A DNA stretch of 64,000 nt, taken from NCBI GenBank assembly GCA_030141605.1, contig JAQGDQ010000122.1, positions 186,001 through 250,000 on the forward strand, read 5' to 3'. The notes beneath the pieces are model-generated. The model did not search any database. It worked only from the letters and a program-made list of their open reading frames with translations, and was not told the origin of the DNA. Position numbers and translations under genes: made by a program. Numbering within the stretch: the first letter of the stretch is position 1; every line of letters starts with the position of its first letter. The DNA is from Tubiluchus corallicola (Eukaryota > Priapulida > Priapulimorpha > Priapulimorphida > Tubiluchidae). Of the stretch, positions 34,246 to 59,829 are shown piece after piece.

Positions 34246-34299
34246 AATTATACCGTTATAAATAAATAAATAAATAACATTTTCCTTGATTTTCGTGGA

Positions 34300-35840
34300 G
34301 TGATCGGCGGTGTATTTGAAGTATAGATTGCCTGTTGTTAGCAGAACTAAATTACAGGTACTGAACTTTTATCTTTCCGCTTGTTATAAAACACCATGGC
34401 TGATCATTTATAACGATATTTGATACGTTTAAGCGCCAAGAGCTTGAACTCAAGGTTGTAGATATATTGTAATAAACGCTAACCCCTAGGGCCAGAAAGG
34501 CCTTGAATATTTATAGCCTATAGTGTTAACAGCAGGCTATGTTGTGTAAATGAATGGAAAATGAAGAGACATTAATGGTCCCTTCGTGTGCTGCCAAACG
34601 TAACTTGTTGACGTTTTGTTGTTTAGTTAATTGTTGTTTTGTAAACTAACGTGCTTACCCGCAGGGGCGGTAAAAACTGCCAGACGATTTTGGCTGCATG
34701 GTTTACCTAATTGCAGTAATCCTGTCTCTTTATATGGAAAACAGTATCACTGTTTATATTCACGTTTAGATTTGTAGAGAACGCAAAAAACTAGTCCGGA
34801 ATGCGAAGCTTTGATTTGCTGAGTTTTTCTGCAGTCTATTTAGAACGCTTTTTATTGTTGTCATGCAATCCTTTTTTCGTGATTTTATCAACTAGAACGC
34901 TATCTATCCATTGCCAGGAATTATTGTTTTGGTCAAGTCTTGTGCCGCTCCTTCAAAACTCGTGACTGCCTTTCAGTCGTTTGGTTTACTAATCTGCTTT
35001 TAGGATGCGGTATTCAAACTGAGGCCTCTCTCCCACCGAAAGCTCTGGTTTGAACTGTCCATGAGGTACTATAACTACCCCGGCGGCGAAAACCCGACGG
35101 CAGAACAAAATTTATCCCTATAAATCAGACGTTTATAGGGACCTGAAATAAAAAAAGACATTGCCAAATGAGGACGACCTATAGTGTGCTAAGTGCGACA
35201 CAGCACCGCCTGTCTTGCAGTCGAAATTCAAAAAAAATGAGGCAATACACCAAGGACACCAGGAAGTCCATCATCAGTTCATCACCCACATGAGGGCAGC
35301 ACCTTACTCAATAAGACTAAGCAGCAGCGGACCTGTGATCACAATCCTAACTGTTCTGCACCTTGTCCAGTGCAACAACTGTTTTCTTGTACCACTCGTT
35401 ACCCGGTAGAGTAGGGACTTTGAAATGCTTTCTTTCAGAACGGAAATAAGATGATCAATGGTGAAAGTAAGGCATGGGTAGCGCAATTCGGATTCCATTC
35501 CTCATAGCTATAAGTCACTCGTTAATATTAGTGCTATCAATGTGCCGCCTTTCCTTCCTTGGTCTGAAAATAGTGTCTACTCATAATCTTCTACCAACGC
35601 TACCAATAATCCACTGTTATTTTTACAATTTCGTACGTTAGAAAGCGTAAAACTATCACTCTTTGTCAGAAGCATTGTCTGAACAGCACATCGGGCAAAA
35701 GATAACTTGGTAGTAAGACATTTATAAAGCAGAAATGATCAAAAAACAGAAAATTGAAGTGCAAAAAGAAAACAGTCCAGTGTGAAATGTCGGTGATGTC
35801 ACGCTAAAACGTTTGCACTATGTAATATTTTTCTTCTATA
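34300..35840. other. Intergenic, nothing recognised
   Basis: No family-like open frame or strong repeat structure found. Confidence 0.4.
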
Positions 35841-35847
35841 AAATATA

Positions 35848-37388
35848 GTGCATTCAAGTAAATGTGGACAAAGCTATGACTTGAGCTTAACATTACAAAA
35901 TGCTTCAGTGATTACCCCAGTATTCAAAAATTATTATCATGCCTCTAATCTCTCTTTTGTTACCATGCTGATAGAGAAAGCAACAGCTAATCAGCTAACT
36001 TCTTATCTGTACTCTTTATGGAATCTGCATATCGTGCTTATCATAGCAATGAAACTGCATTATTGAAAGTCCAAACTGATGTTTTAAGTTAAATTGACAA
36101 AGGACTAGCCATTGTACTGGTAATGTTGGATTTGTCAGTCGGATTTGACACTGTTGCCCATGCAGTGCTATCACATAACCGCCATGGCACTTCATTTAAT
36201 TAGGTCTTCTTTGTTTGCTAGAAAACAGTCAGTCAGTATTGAAGGGTCCTGGTCTCCTGAAGTGATTTAAAAGTGGGGTATCCCGCTAGGTTCTGTTTTG
36301 GGCCCTATGCTTTTTTCCATTTACACGGTACCACTTTGTGATATTCTTAGGTCCCATTTTTATGCAGATGACACTCAGTTATACCTTGCAATAGAAACCA
36401 GCAATTCAGGTGATAGTAACTCATTCTGGAAATTCGGGAACTCATCACGGGAAATTCTGGAAAACTGTGTGTTGTGTGTGTGTGTGTGTGTGTGTCTGAA
36501 ATTCGTGTTTGGATATCAAATAATTTTCTAAAACTATTATTAAATCATGACAAAAAGGATGTTATTATTATTTTTAGCACTCGGCATCAAATTTCGCAAA
36601 TTAGTCAAATCTCCATTTTGGTTGGCAATAATCATATCGAGATATCTAGTAGTGTTAGGAACCTTGGCGTTATTATGGACGATTGTCTATCAATGGCCTT
36701 TCAGTGTTTGTTTGTAAATCTTCATATTTTTATCTGCGAAATATATCAAAAATTAGAACATTTCACATGAAAGATGCTTGTGAAACCCTAATGCATGCTT
36801 TTGTTAGTTCCCCACTGGATCACTGCAGTAGTTTATTATATGGTCTTCTTGCCTACCAAACTAAAGGGCTTCTACATGTACACAATTCAGCTGCTAGGTT
36901 AATCACTCACTGTTGAAAATTTGACCATATCACTCGTTGTACTTGTTGCCTACTGTGTACAGAATTAAATTTAAAATATATTTGATAACTGGAAAACAAT
37001 CAGTGGTCTGACTCCCACTAACATATCAGACGTTCTTAAACTATATGTTTCTCGCAGAGCATTAAGATCCAGCTCAAACAAATGCAATCCTCAAGTCTCA
37101 GTCCCATTATGCCTGATTAAGTTGCTTAATAATTTAAAAGAAAGTCTGAACCTTACTATTTTAATGAAGCCTTCTGTGGTTGAGCTAAAATTGCATTTTT
37201 TACGATTGTAAATTTTATGGCATTGCTTTTATTGTTTTAATTAATTTTCCGCGTTTTTATTATTAATCAATGTACCTTAATCAATCAATGTGCCATAGTC
37301 TTTTATATCTTATGAATAAATAAGATTGTCAATCTTTTATTGGTTATATGCATTTGATTATGTAAAATGCATCAAAAATATTCAAGAA

Positions 37389-37435
<47 letters not shown>
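35848..37435 (+). pseudogene. Degenerate CR1/L2-type LINE with (ATT)n tail
   Basis: In several frames the stretch preserves reverse transcriptase landmarks in order: SNLSFVTMLIEKATANQLTS, then [18 protein letters not shown], then [13 protein letters not shown], then IEISSSVRNLGVIMDDCLS, then LLHVHNSAARLI. Multiple stops and frameshifts. It has the same 3' structure as the remnant at 21690 and ends in ATT repeats at 37388-37433. A (GT)11 run at 36473 interrupts it. Confidence 0.9.
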
Positions 37436-37779
37436 GGCTGGTATACGTGGTTTTCATGGCTCAAAGCGGATTTCAAAAAAAGCTAACTGGTGCAATATTG
37501 CAGTGTATGATAATCATCCTGTAGGACATGATAACATGAATTGGCTAAAAAGGGTTTATTAGATTTAACAGCAACCAATAGCTAAATTATATGTTCATCG
37601 AAGGCATGTTTTAGCAGTTTAACATGAATTGGAATTATTGGACAGATAATGTGCCTAATAAGCACATAACTGCTTTTTGGCTATCAGGTATTACAAATGT
37701 ACAGCTAAAAGTAATTGTTCGAATAAAGTAGTGCGTAATGTGGCAAACAATGCTTCGAGTTCGTCAATCATACATAGTT

Positions 37780-37937
37780 TTGCGCTCTCGTCTCAGCAAA
37801 AATCTTGCATGGCGCAGATGTCGTAAATTTATAAGTTTTCAGTAAATCTGTAAAAATTTTGATTTAACAAGCACAGTTACCACTTTATTCGTTTTATTTA
37901 ACTCCCATTGCGATAAGCAAATACATTAGATCGCAAA
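37780..37937 (+). promoter_or_regulatory. eIF3L 5' flank and untranslated leader
   Basis: No TATA box at a convincing distance. The start context is GCAAAATGT with A at -3. The immediate 150 bp lacks upstream ATGs in a strong context, as expected for a housekeeping gene. Exact transcription start unknown. Confidence 0.35.
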
Positions 37938-39572
37938 ATGTATATGCAAAATGATGATTACAGCATCGAAGGGCCGTACGATCAGTATACATATGGCGGT
38001 GATCAGTACGACGGGGGATTTCACACCGGTGATCCTAGACAAGATTTGGAGTATGAGCGTCAGTATCAGTCAAGCTACATGGTTCCTGATACCATCCGCA
38101 GTTTTGTGCTGTATTTTCAGAAGGTAGTCCAAGATGGAAATCTTTTTGAAATTAGTAATGCTTACGAAAACAGTTTCCCAAAGTTGAGTGATCGGTTTTT
38201 TAAGACTTCACCTTGGCCTGAATCAGAATACATTGCACCAATTGTAGGAGATGATCACCTGTTTTTGATTCTATACAAGGAATTGTATTATCGTCATATT
38301 TATGCAAAAATTCAGGGTGGACCGAGCTTAGATCAGCGTTTTGAGTCTTACTACAATTATTGCAATCTCTTCAACTACATATTAAGCTCAGACATTCCTT
38401 TGCCATTAGAGCTGCCAAACCAGTGGCTATGGGACATTATTGATGAATTTATTTATCAATTTCAATCGTTTATTCAGTATCGCGCAAAACTGACGAAGAA
38501 GTCTGAAGATGAAGTAGACTCATTACGAAGAAATACAAAGATATGGAATGTGCACAGCGTACTAAACGTTCTTCATTCTCTGATTGATAAATCTAGCATT
38601 AATCGACAGCTGGAAGTTTACACAAGCGGCGGTGACCCGGACAGTGTTGCCGGGGAATTTGGTCGTCATTCACTATACAAAATGTTGGGTTATTTCTCCC
38701 TAATTGGATTACTGCGATTGCATTCGCTTCTTGGCGATTATTACCAAGCTATAAAAGCCTTAGAAAATATTGAACTGAACAAGCAGAACATGTATTCACG
38801 AGTGCCAGCATGTCAGATTACTACATATTATTACGTTGGATTTGCGTATATGATGATGAGACGGTACCAGGATGCTATTCGCACGTTTGCAAATGTGTTG
38901 CTGTACATACAGCGCACAAAGCAAATGAACACACAGCGCAGTACGGCACAGTATGACCAGGTGTCCAAACAAAACGAGCAAATGTATCACCTTTTGGCCG
39001 TATGCCTCGTCCTGCATCCTATGCGAATTGATGAAAGCGTTCATTCCTTACTCAGAGAAAAACTGGCGGACAAAATTCTCCGTATGCAGAAGGGCGACAT
39101 GAATGAATTCGAGCAGTGCTTCTCGTTTGCATCTCCAAAGTTCTTGTCGCCCGCGCCACCGAACTACGATGCAGCCCCAGCCAATTACCATAAGGAACCG
39201 CATGTTCAGCAGTTGAAAGTATTTATTGATGAGGTCCAGCAACAGTATCTACTAGCTACCATAAGAAGTTACTTGAAGCTGTACACCACTATGCCGATAT
39301 CTAAACTGGCGGCATTCCTCGACATGGGAGAAGACGATCTACGCACGTACCTCCTCTGCTTCAAACATAAGATGAAGAATGTGGTGTGGACGAAAGGAAC
39401 TGGCGGTTTAGAGGGCGAATTTCAGTCAGCATCAGAGGTCGACTTCTACATTGACAAAAACATGATTCATATTGCCGACACAAAAGTTGCTCGTCGTTAC
39501 GGAGATTTCTTTGTTCGTCAGATACTGAAGTTCGAAGAATTGAACCGCAATTTAGCAATGCTTCCTCAGTGA
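37938..39572 (+). CDS. EIF3L: Eukaryotic translation initiation factor 3 subunit L, single exon
   Basis: eIF3L is a PCI-domain subunit of the eIF3 complex that helps recruit mRNA to the 40S ribosome. The 544-residue frame aligns along its whole length with human eIF3L (564 residues): [16 protein letters not shown] near the N terminus, then [106 protein letters not shown], and in the PCI region [20 protein letters not shown] then [15 protein letters not shown]. The extra human stretch near residue 60 is partly absent here. The ATG chosen is the first in frame; a second ATG lies two codons later. No introns are present, although the neighbouring filamin and IQSEC genes are intron-rich, so this may be a retro-derived locus. 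The intact frame and conservation say it is functional. Confidence 0.97.
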   Translation: MYMQNDDYSIEGPYDQYTYGGDQYDGGFHTGDPRQDLEYERQYQSSYMVPDTIRSFVLYFQKVVQDGNLFEISNAYENSFPKLSDRFFKTSPWPESEYIAPIVGDDHLFLILYKELYYRHIYAKIQGGPSLDQRFESYYNYCNLFNYILSSDIPLPLELPNQWLWDIIDEFIYQFQSFIQYRAKLTKKSEDEVDSLRRNTKIWNVHSVLNVLHSLIDKSSINRQLEVYTSGGDPDSVAGEFGRHSLYKMLGYFSLIGLLRLHSLLGDYYQAIKALENIELNKQNMYSRVPACQITTYYYVGFAYMMMRRYQDAIRTFANVLLYIQRTKQMNTQRSTAQYDQVSKQNEQMYHLLAVCLVLHPMRIDESVHSLLREKLADKILRMQKGDMNEFEQCFSFASPKFLSPAPPNYDAAPANYHKEPHVQQLKVFIDEVQQQYLLATIRSYLKLYTTMPISKLAAFLDMGEDDLRTYLLCFKHKMKNVVWTKGTGGLEGEFQSASEVDFYIDKNMIHIADTKVARRYGDFFVRQILKFEELNRNLAMLPQ

Positions 39573-39724
39573 TCCTGACATTAACCATCAGTTTTAAGTT
39601 CATGAAGTTTTTATGGGAATGTTTCCCACAGGCCTACATGTCATTGCTTACGCCAGGTAAAACACACCTGAGACTAAAACACTCAATATTGGAGTTGGCA
39701 CATAAACGTTTAAATTTGATACAA

Positions 39725-39730
39725 AATAAA
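39725..39730 (+). terminator. eIF3L polyadenylation signal
   Basis: AATAAA about 150 bp after the stop, followed by a T-rich stretch. Confidence 0.75.
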
Positions 39731-39759
39731 GCATTTTATGGAGTATTTTTGTAATAATG

Positions 39760-41859
39760 CTGTTTTTGTGTGAGTGAAACTTTATCGCGTTTCTTGTTTT
39801 TAAAATCGTTGAGAATGATTTTTGTATTTAAATGGTGTTCTCTTCATTATTTGTCTTGATGTTTTGACTGCACAAAAGTTGACATGAACGAGCAGTTATT
39901 ATAGCAAGGTACATTAACATAGACATGCAAATATAGTTTTCATAAGTAATGTTTGAAAGCAGGTATTCTATAGAATGTCAATCATTTTACGGAATGCCAA
40001 AACAAACCAGGTAAAAAAACCACTAAAATAATTTCTATACTTTTCTGAAGCATTATATATAATAAAACAATTTGTTTAGGCTAAGTGTGTAATTCTCAAA
40101 TTTGGAATAGTTTTCCTAGAGATTTTACATCATCCAGTTTTATTTTGGGAAATGTATGAATGAGCAATGTTTCAATGTACTTGCAAATTTATGCGACAGT
40201 AGCATTACATGTAAACATGCTCTACACCATTTGCCCATTTCAAAGTGCTGCCATGCAATTTTTTTATAGTATCCTGCAGAAAGTTCATTTGTTTATCAAA
40301 AAACCTGTATCCTTTAAATTTTTAATAGGTGAACAATTTTAAGCCTAGCTTTCAATATGGGTCTCTTCTAAAGTTAATGTTAAATGACATTTGTAGTCTT
40401 TTGTTCACAGTGGCATGCAGAGGTTCGGTGACGCCCCGGGCTAACTCCTTGATTGTATGCCCCTAAGACTCAAGTAGGGGACCTATAGGGCCTAGAATTG
40501 AGAAAGGAAGACATTAATCATAAACACCGGTCCGATTTATTAACTTCTGTTCCCCAAATGAGATCTTCTGTCAGAAAGCACTTTAAACAACTTGGAAAGA
40601 TATTTAACAGGTTTTCTTCAACCAATTTTAAGACAGACGTGCATTTATTAAACTTATTTGCTGTTGTTACATGAGTATTTATGTAATTAATCTTAGTCCA
40701 AGTTTTTCAAATTTCAAAAACTTAGTGATCTCCACTGCCTGAAACCCTTCTGCATGCTACTGTTTGTTCGTTTCAGCCTCTTGCTCAAAGTTGGCCAGTC
40801 AGGTTTGGTTTCGGCTGCATGTGTTTAAACCTGTGAATCATGCTTTGAGCTGTGAACGCATGGTAGTGTAGTATATAGGCTTATGTCAAACGCTGGTGTA
40901 TGCTTTATGTGTTCTGGATGATTTAATTCGAGACCCCTTCAAAAGACAAGTCCATATTTTTTGAGTCATTCTCAGTTGTACATCCTCGTAAACTATTTAT
41001 TGATTACTTACTTCTTGCAATGGCATTTCAATTGAATTTGCTTTCTTAATGTAATACATTGGAAAAGTCATTTTATGCTTTCTGTACAATGCCTAGGCTT
41101 TCTGTTAAATGGCTGGAACAAATAGATTCACCACAAATTGTCTATTTCACATTTTGCCAAAAATCACCTTATGCATTCCGTATAGATCCTAGCTACTATA
41201 CAAAATGTCTGGGTAAAGTGAAATGGTGCCGCAACAAAAAATATTTAACTCTTCAAACCATAGACATTCTGTAAAATGTCCACAAGCCAGAGGATAAATG
41301 TCCTAATTTTTCACATTGTCCGGAACTTATCAAGTTGACATGATAAAAACACAGAGGCACTTTGTGCAAAACAATTGGGTGTGAAACAAGCATTATAAAG
41401 AGATTTGACTGTATGACTCCATAGCTGCTCCTAGGAAACGTTTTGCGCCACAGAATGAAGCAAACAAGAACAAATGTCAAATCTGAGATCTTTTATTTAA
41501 ATAATTCACATGTACACCGTTTAAATAGCAAATATGCTGGGTTTATACGTGCCCGTAATGTTGCGTACCAAATCGTGAAAACTTAGTTATCTAACAAACA
41601 ACACAAGCAACTAATTAATCTAATCTAAACAATTTGGCAAAAAAATAAGTAAACAAGTTTAATAGCCACATTATTAATAACCAAGTGTAAATAATGTATA
41701 GAAAAAGCACGGTCAAAATTACATTTTGCTCACAAAACAACATGGTGATCCCTGGCAGCCATTGTAGCACTATATAATGCAGAAATCCCAAGAAAAACGG
41801 CAATACATGTTAACAGTACTCTCGTTCATTGTGTTATTGTGCAATAACTGTCCGTATTT
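39760..41859. other. Intergenic, nothing recognised
   Basis: AT-rich sequence between convergent eIF3L and IQSEC. No conserved open frame seen. Confidence 0.45.
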
Positions 41860-42003
41860 TACCAGTCACTGTAACATTTGTGGGTACAAGTCGTACAGTC
41901 ACTGTAACGTTGTGGGTACAGGCTGTACAGACACTCAGTCACTGTAACATTGTGGGTACAAGCCGTACACACACTTTCCAGTCACTGCACTGTAGGTACA
42001 AGT
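41860..42003. repeat. Imperfect tandem repeat, about four copies of 33-45 bp
   Basis: CAGTCACTGTAACATT-GTGGGTACAAG-type units at about 41862, 41895, 41938 and 41975, with the spacing growing by insertions. Confidence 0.75.
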
Positions 42004-44484
42004 AAAAACACAAAACAACAGAACAACTTCTTGCAATATACTTCAGATTCTAGTGCTAAAAGATCAATAAACTAAACACTGAGTCACAAACTGTATGACA
42101 AACGTCACACTGATGCAACATAGTTATAAGCCTGAATTTAGCCAACCTCAGTACAGATGTGGTACTAAAATTTATTCGCGTAGTAAAAAAACTTACAAAT
42201 ATCATTATAAAACAAGCATTTGTCCATTACAATAGGTAATATAATGTAAAGAACATAATTAGCTTAATGAACTTCACTTAACTTTCGATCAGCCTTGACC
42301 TTTGCTTACGAACTACAGATGATGCAATAGAGTGCTTTTGGTAAAGTTTTGCAACCTTTAGTGTGTGCACAGGAATGATGAATATTAGGGTGAGTGTTTG
42401 AGAAATAGTCTATCAACCTATCAAACATGAATAGATTATATTATTTGCAGCTATAATGTGAAAGTGAAATATTCGACTGATTTTTGTTAAATATCGTATT
42501 TGCAGTCACGCAGTTGTGAAATTCACAATAGTTTTGCGGATTTGAGGATAGTGACTTGTGAATTTTTAATGCTTAGAATCAGGGAGGGAATTTACAGCAT
42601 GCAAAAGCCACTTATGTAAAGTAAATTTTCAAGTGTCTGCACAAAAAGTTTGCCCAATTTCTGTTCTTTAAGCATTCGCTTGCGCATTAAATGCTTGTTG
42701 CCTCATAAAATGCCTTTCATCACTACTTTACTTTAAGATGTCCTCATCCCTATTTTGCTGTTTTGCCTGGAAATTCGTAACCACAAAACATTGCTCATAA
42801 TTACAAACATTATAGTTTTTTGCTCAAGCCTATTGAGGCTTGTGGTGTGATGAGCATGACATGGTTAAGTGATGTACTATGTACATTGTGCTGTGCGAGT
42901 TGACTTTGAAAGATTGCAAGCAAAATTGAGGTCTGGCTAGTAATTTAATATTTACCAATAATTATAACTCCTAGCTTCATACACAGAAACGGTTTTTAAC
43001 AATAGGGCACACACAGCTAGCCTAATTAATTTGTTGTCTACAATTCAGTGGATATTGCTCATATGCAGCTATTCAAGTTTCACTCAATGCGCTGATTTTG
43101 CAGGTGCAGATTTTGCGGTTGCGGATCAGCAAGGAAGTGATAACTTACAGTCTGTCTGCAATCTGCCACAGAGACAAAACAAACTACAATAACTGAAAAG
43201 CCATGATCATAAATTGGGATGGAACTAAGACTGTTAAAACCACAGAAAAGACAATATGGTGCTGGAGTTTCTTATTTAAAATACTTTACTTTTAACACGA
43301 ATGGATTATTACATTAGCACAAGTACAGCGTAGTTAGTGTAATTCTAGAACCACGAAAAATCATTATATAACTGCATTTAAAAATAAACAAGCTGCTTAA
43401 TGCTTTTACTTTTGCTTGTTTCAAATGATCATAATTGTTATCACCATCAACTATAAAACAGCCTCGATTTTATTCTGTTCAAATGCAACTGTTAATCCTT
43501 CACGCCGCTGGTTTCACTTTAGACTGTACCTTAAAAATGGCTCAATGGACAAGGGCCTGTTCTTCATCCAGACAGTCATCGTTTCAGTTCCACAGCTGTG
43601 AAATTTCAAAAACAGCTTCATTTCCCATCCGCGTGAAACTTTTAATATTTAAAAAGAAGGCCCCTCTTTATAGCTAACTGCCAAGTGAATTTCTTTAGAG
43701 CCGGGTCACTAATACTGCACAAAACCATTAACATTTGTGTGTTACCAAGGTTCTGAGTAATAATTTGGTAAAACAGAAAATGACTCAACTACAAACCTCC
43801 TTATAAAAAGGCACTGCACTTGAGAGTGTACAAGAGAAATGTTCCACACTTGTAAACGGCTTGGCTTATATTTGAAAAGTTCCACAAACTAAATACATTG
43901 TTAGTATAACAACAAGAGTTTCCAAGTAAGACAAAAACAAACAATATAATAACAACTAATGGAAGAAAATACAAACTGCATAAACTTCATAGCATCACAT
44001 TGCATTATGGTCCCTGTGCAATGTTCAATAAATTACTAACGCAAATGAAACGTTTCAGTGTTTTACAGTACAAATCTTCTCACTCTACAGTCGGTATAAA
44101 TCACAGGTACAAATGTGACTGTTAGTATGAACATTTCTGCAAAAAAACTTGTAGTGCAACAAATTACTTGATTTGGAATAGGCAAAATTGTCAATTTTAA
44201 AAAAGCGTGATTAACCGAAATTTCTTGCTTAGCTAAATCTATCACGCTAGCCTCGCGGCCATGATTGACATAGTTAAGTTTAAAACATACTACAAAAAAT
44301 GTTTCAACTGCAAGTGTGTTACTGAAGGACAAGTCAAACAAATTAAAGGAAAAGTCATGATTAGAGTGATAGTATCAAAACTTGTCATCTGAACAAGTCA
44401 AAATGCTACAATAATCCATAATGTTCATAGACATTATATCTTTATAAACTATTTGATACTTGTCCATAAGTGAAAGACATGATA
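42004..44484. other. Intergenic, nothing recognised
   Basis: Downstream of the IQSEC polyA signal. No family-like coding or strong repeat found. Confidence 0.4.
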
Positions 44485-44501
44485 CAATTCAATTTTAATG
44501 T

Positions 44502-44507
44502 TTTATT
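44502..44507 (-). terminator. IQSEC polyadenylation signal
   Basis: AATAAA on the minus strand about 90 bp after the stop at 44598. Confidence 0.75.
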
Positions 44508-44532
44508 GACTGGAGACTCCAATAATACTCAA

Positions 44533-44597
44533 CCACCGACTCGGCTATGCCTCGGTGCTGTCCGTAATAACGATTCTGACTGAAGCTACCGACTCGG

Positions 44598-44625
<28 letters not shown>
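44533..44625. repeat. 53-bp tandem duplication spanning the IQSEC stop codon
   Basis: CCGACTCGGCTAT-CTGTCCGTAATAACG occurs twice, 53 bp apart (CTGTCCGTAATAACG at 44558 and 44611). One copy codes the C terminus and stop; the other lies in the 3' untranslated region. Confidence 0.85.
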
Positions 44626-57063
<12,438 letters not shown>

Positions 57064-57239
57064 CTGTAATAAAAAAAGGTGAGCATCAAAACGAAGAATG
57101 AAAAAGCATCATGGCAACAAATGAAAATATTTTAGTACTAAAGCATTTCTTTATTTGCCCTTGGTTTTAATAACATCTTCTTTGGAAAATCAGGGCAGAT
57201 TCTAAAAGACAACTGGTAGGTTTTTTCTATATCATTCTC

Positions 57240-57400
57240 TATATTGTTCTAAATTATTAATACAAATCAAAAACAATAGCAGGTGCAAAACAGCACCCTG
57301 CAGGATACCACTTGTGAAGTCTACAACATTAATGACATTATCTTTAACAGTTTTCAGCACATATGATAGCTTGCATAAGTTGCAATAGTTCCTAAAACAT
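57240..57400 (-). pseudogene. LINE reverse transcriptase fragment
   Basis: The minus strand codes NVVDFTSGILQGAVLHLLLF then LICINNLEQY, a degraded SGIPQGSVLGPLLFLIYINDL block. Confidence 0.8.
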
Positions 57401-57409
57401 ATATTACGG

Positions 57410-58555
57410 CTAGAACGGCTCTAGAAAAATGGGGGCAACATCTAAAATTCAAAAGCTTTATTTAAAGATGCAAAGGGTGGATAGGAGATTTGCATTTTAA
57501 TGGAACTCTAGATTAGTAAAGGTGGTATTGTATTTATAAGTATTCCCATTTTTATTTTTATTATATAAGTACAATTGTTTCACACCTAGCAGTAGTCAGT
57601 AATGGTACAAATAAGAAATTTTAACCTACTCGCCCAGTTTTGACAAATAAAGAATTATTTTTAATATTTATCGTACAAAGTACTGCTTAGCGATCCACAT
57701 GTTACGATTATGTAAAACATGATCAATCTGGCTGAGCTGATTTCTTTATTCATGTTTAATCGACTGCTTTGCGCTGACTGGCTAGTAATGGAATAATGAT
57801 TCAATGCCCTTATCGACTAGTCTAGAAGACTTACCCCACCATACAACTTTCCTCCTAGTTCCCTACTATTGCGCTAGAAATTACAGTCAGACTTTTGAAA
57901 ATTCATAACACACTAATACACACTAATTTCTTTGACAGAATCTTATACTGTCTGTTAGTAACTACCAAAAGGCGCTTCCACCTCAATCATGGAACCGCCC
58001 CAGCAAATGCTGAAAAACTTTTGACGAAATATCGATCGTGGCTCCCTCCTCGCGTGTCAGACAAATCGGAAAATTTGATTTGTGTCGCTCCAAAAATTTG
58101 CACTAAACACATTTGCCTGGTCGTCAGTGCACCACAGAGAGTTTAAAATGCGGGGCGGGAAGACTCCCGGAAGAAACGGGAAAAACCGGGAAACAACGAA
58201 TCTAGTTGCATTCATCGAGCCTAAGTTATCTTCAATAACCAAGCCTCACAGCGCCTACTCGGGAATTACTTTACTTGCCAAAGTTAATAGAGTTTGCTAC
58301 AATGATCAACCCCCATTTACAAGACAGTAGCAATTGATTAATACAAGGGCTAGAATCTCTACATTGAATGAGATTATAGAGAATATTATATCAATCATTG
58401 ATCGAGTTGCATTGAATGAAGTGGCTATTGGGGATTTCTGTACTAATAAGCCTTGCCACACAGCGTCTCGCAAATGCCCAGTTTAGTCAACTGACCTGTT
58501 CCGACGGCAGGCAGCCTCATAAAAAACATATATATTGTTTTAAATAATAAAAAGG
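57410..58555. other. Upstream or intronic DNA, nothing firm
   Basis: No convincing IQSEC 5' exon was found. Open frames near 57900-58330 on both strands have no family resemblance. Confidence 0.4.
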
Positions 58556-58559
58556 TTTC

Positions 58560-59822
58560 TAGTTTTTATGCAAGATAAATTTCTCAACTTAAAACAGATT
58601 CAAGGGCGGCTTTGGTATTTGCGTCATAGAAGGTACAAATGTTGTTTTAAAATATGAAGTTGACGGCACGGTGAATATTAAAAAAGTTTTCAGTTTTTGT
58701 GCAAGATAAATTTAAGAACTTAAAATAGATTCAACAGCTTGGGCAACTTTAGTATTTGCCTCATAGAAGGCACAAATGTTGTTTTAAAATATGAAGTTGA
58801 CGGCACGGTGAATATTAAAAAAGTTTTCAGTTTTTGTGCAAGATAAATTTAAGAACTTAAAATAGATTCAACAGCTTGGGCAACTTTAGTATTTGCCTCA
58901 TAGAAGGCACAAATGTTGTTTTAAAATATGAAGTTGACGGCACGGTGAATATTAAAAAAGTTTTCAGTTTTTGTGCAAGATAAATTTAAGAACTTAAAAT
59001 AGATTCAACAGCTTGGGCAACTTTAGTATTTGCCTCATAGAAGGCACAAATGTTGTTTTAAAATATGAAGTTGACGGCATGGTGAATATTAAAAAAGTTT
59101 TCAGTTTTTGTGCAAGATAAATTTAAGAACTTAAAATAGATTCAACAGCTTGGGCAGCTTTGGTATTTGCGTCATAGAAGGTACAAATGTTGTTTTAAAA
59201 TATGAAGTTGACGGCATGGTGAATATTAAAAAAGTTTTCAGTTTTTGTGCAAGATAAATTTAAGAACTTAAAATAGATTCAACAGCTAGGGCAACTTTAG
59301 TATTTGCCTCATAGAAGGCACAAATGTTGTTTTAAAATATGAAGTTGACGGCATGGTGAATATTAAAAAAGTTTTCAGTTTTTGTGCAAGATAAATTTAA
59401 GAACTTAAAATAGATTCAACAGCTTGGGCAGCTTTAGTATTTGCCTCATAGAAGGCACAAATGTTGTTTTAAAATATGAAGTTGACGGCACGGTGAATAT
59501 TAAAAAGGTTTTCAGTCTTTGTGCAAAATAAATTTAACAACTTAAAATAGATCCAACAGCTTGGGCAGCTTTGGTATTTGCCTCATAGAAGGCACAAACG
59601 TTGTTTTAAAACATGAAGTTGACGGCATGGTGAATATTAAAAAAGTTTTCAGTTTTTGTGCAAGATAAATTTAAGAACTTAAAATAGATTCAACAGCTTG
59701 GGCAGCTTTAGTATTTGCCTCATAGAAGGCACGAATGTTATTTTAAAATATGAAGTTGACGGCACGGTGAATATTAAAAAGGTTTTCAGTCTTTGTGCAA
59801 AATAAATTTAACAACTTAAAAA
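58560..59822. repeat. 137-bp satellite, about nine copies
   Basis: CATAGAAGGCACAAATGTTG recurs at 58625, 58762, 58899, 59036, 59173, 59310, 59447, 59584 and 59721, an exact 137-bp period. Units are over 90% alike by eye. Confidence 0.97.
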
Positions 59823-59829
59823 ACAGGTT

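Noticed and set aside
57895-58330. Coding frames on both strands near a GC-richer patch
   Set aside because: No splice-bounded frame, no domain, and the region lies among LINE debris.
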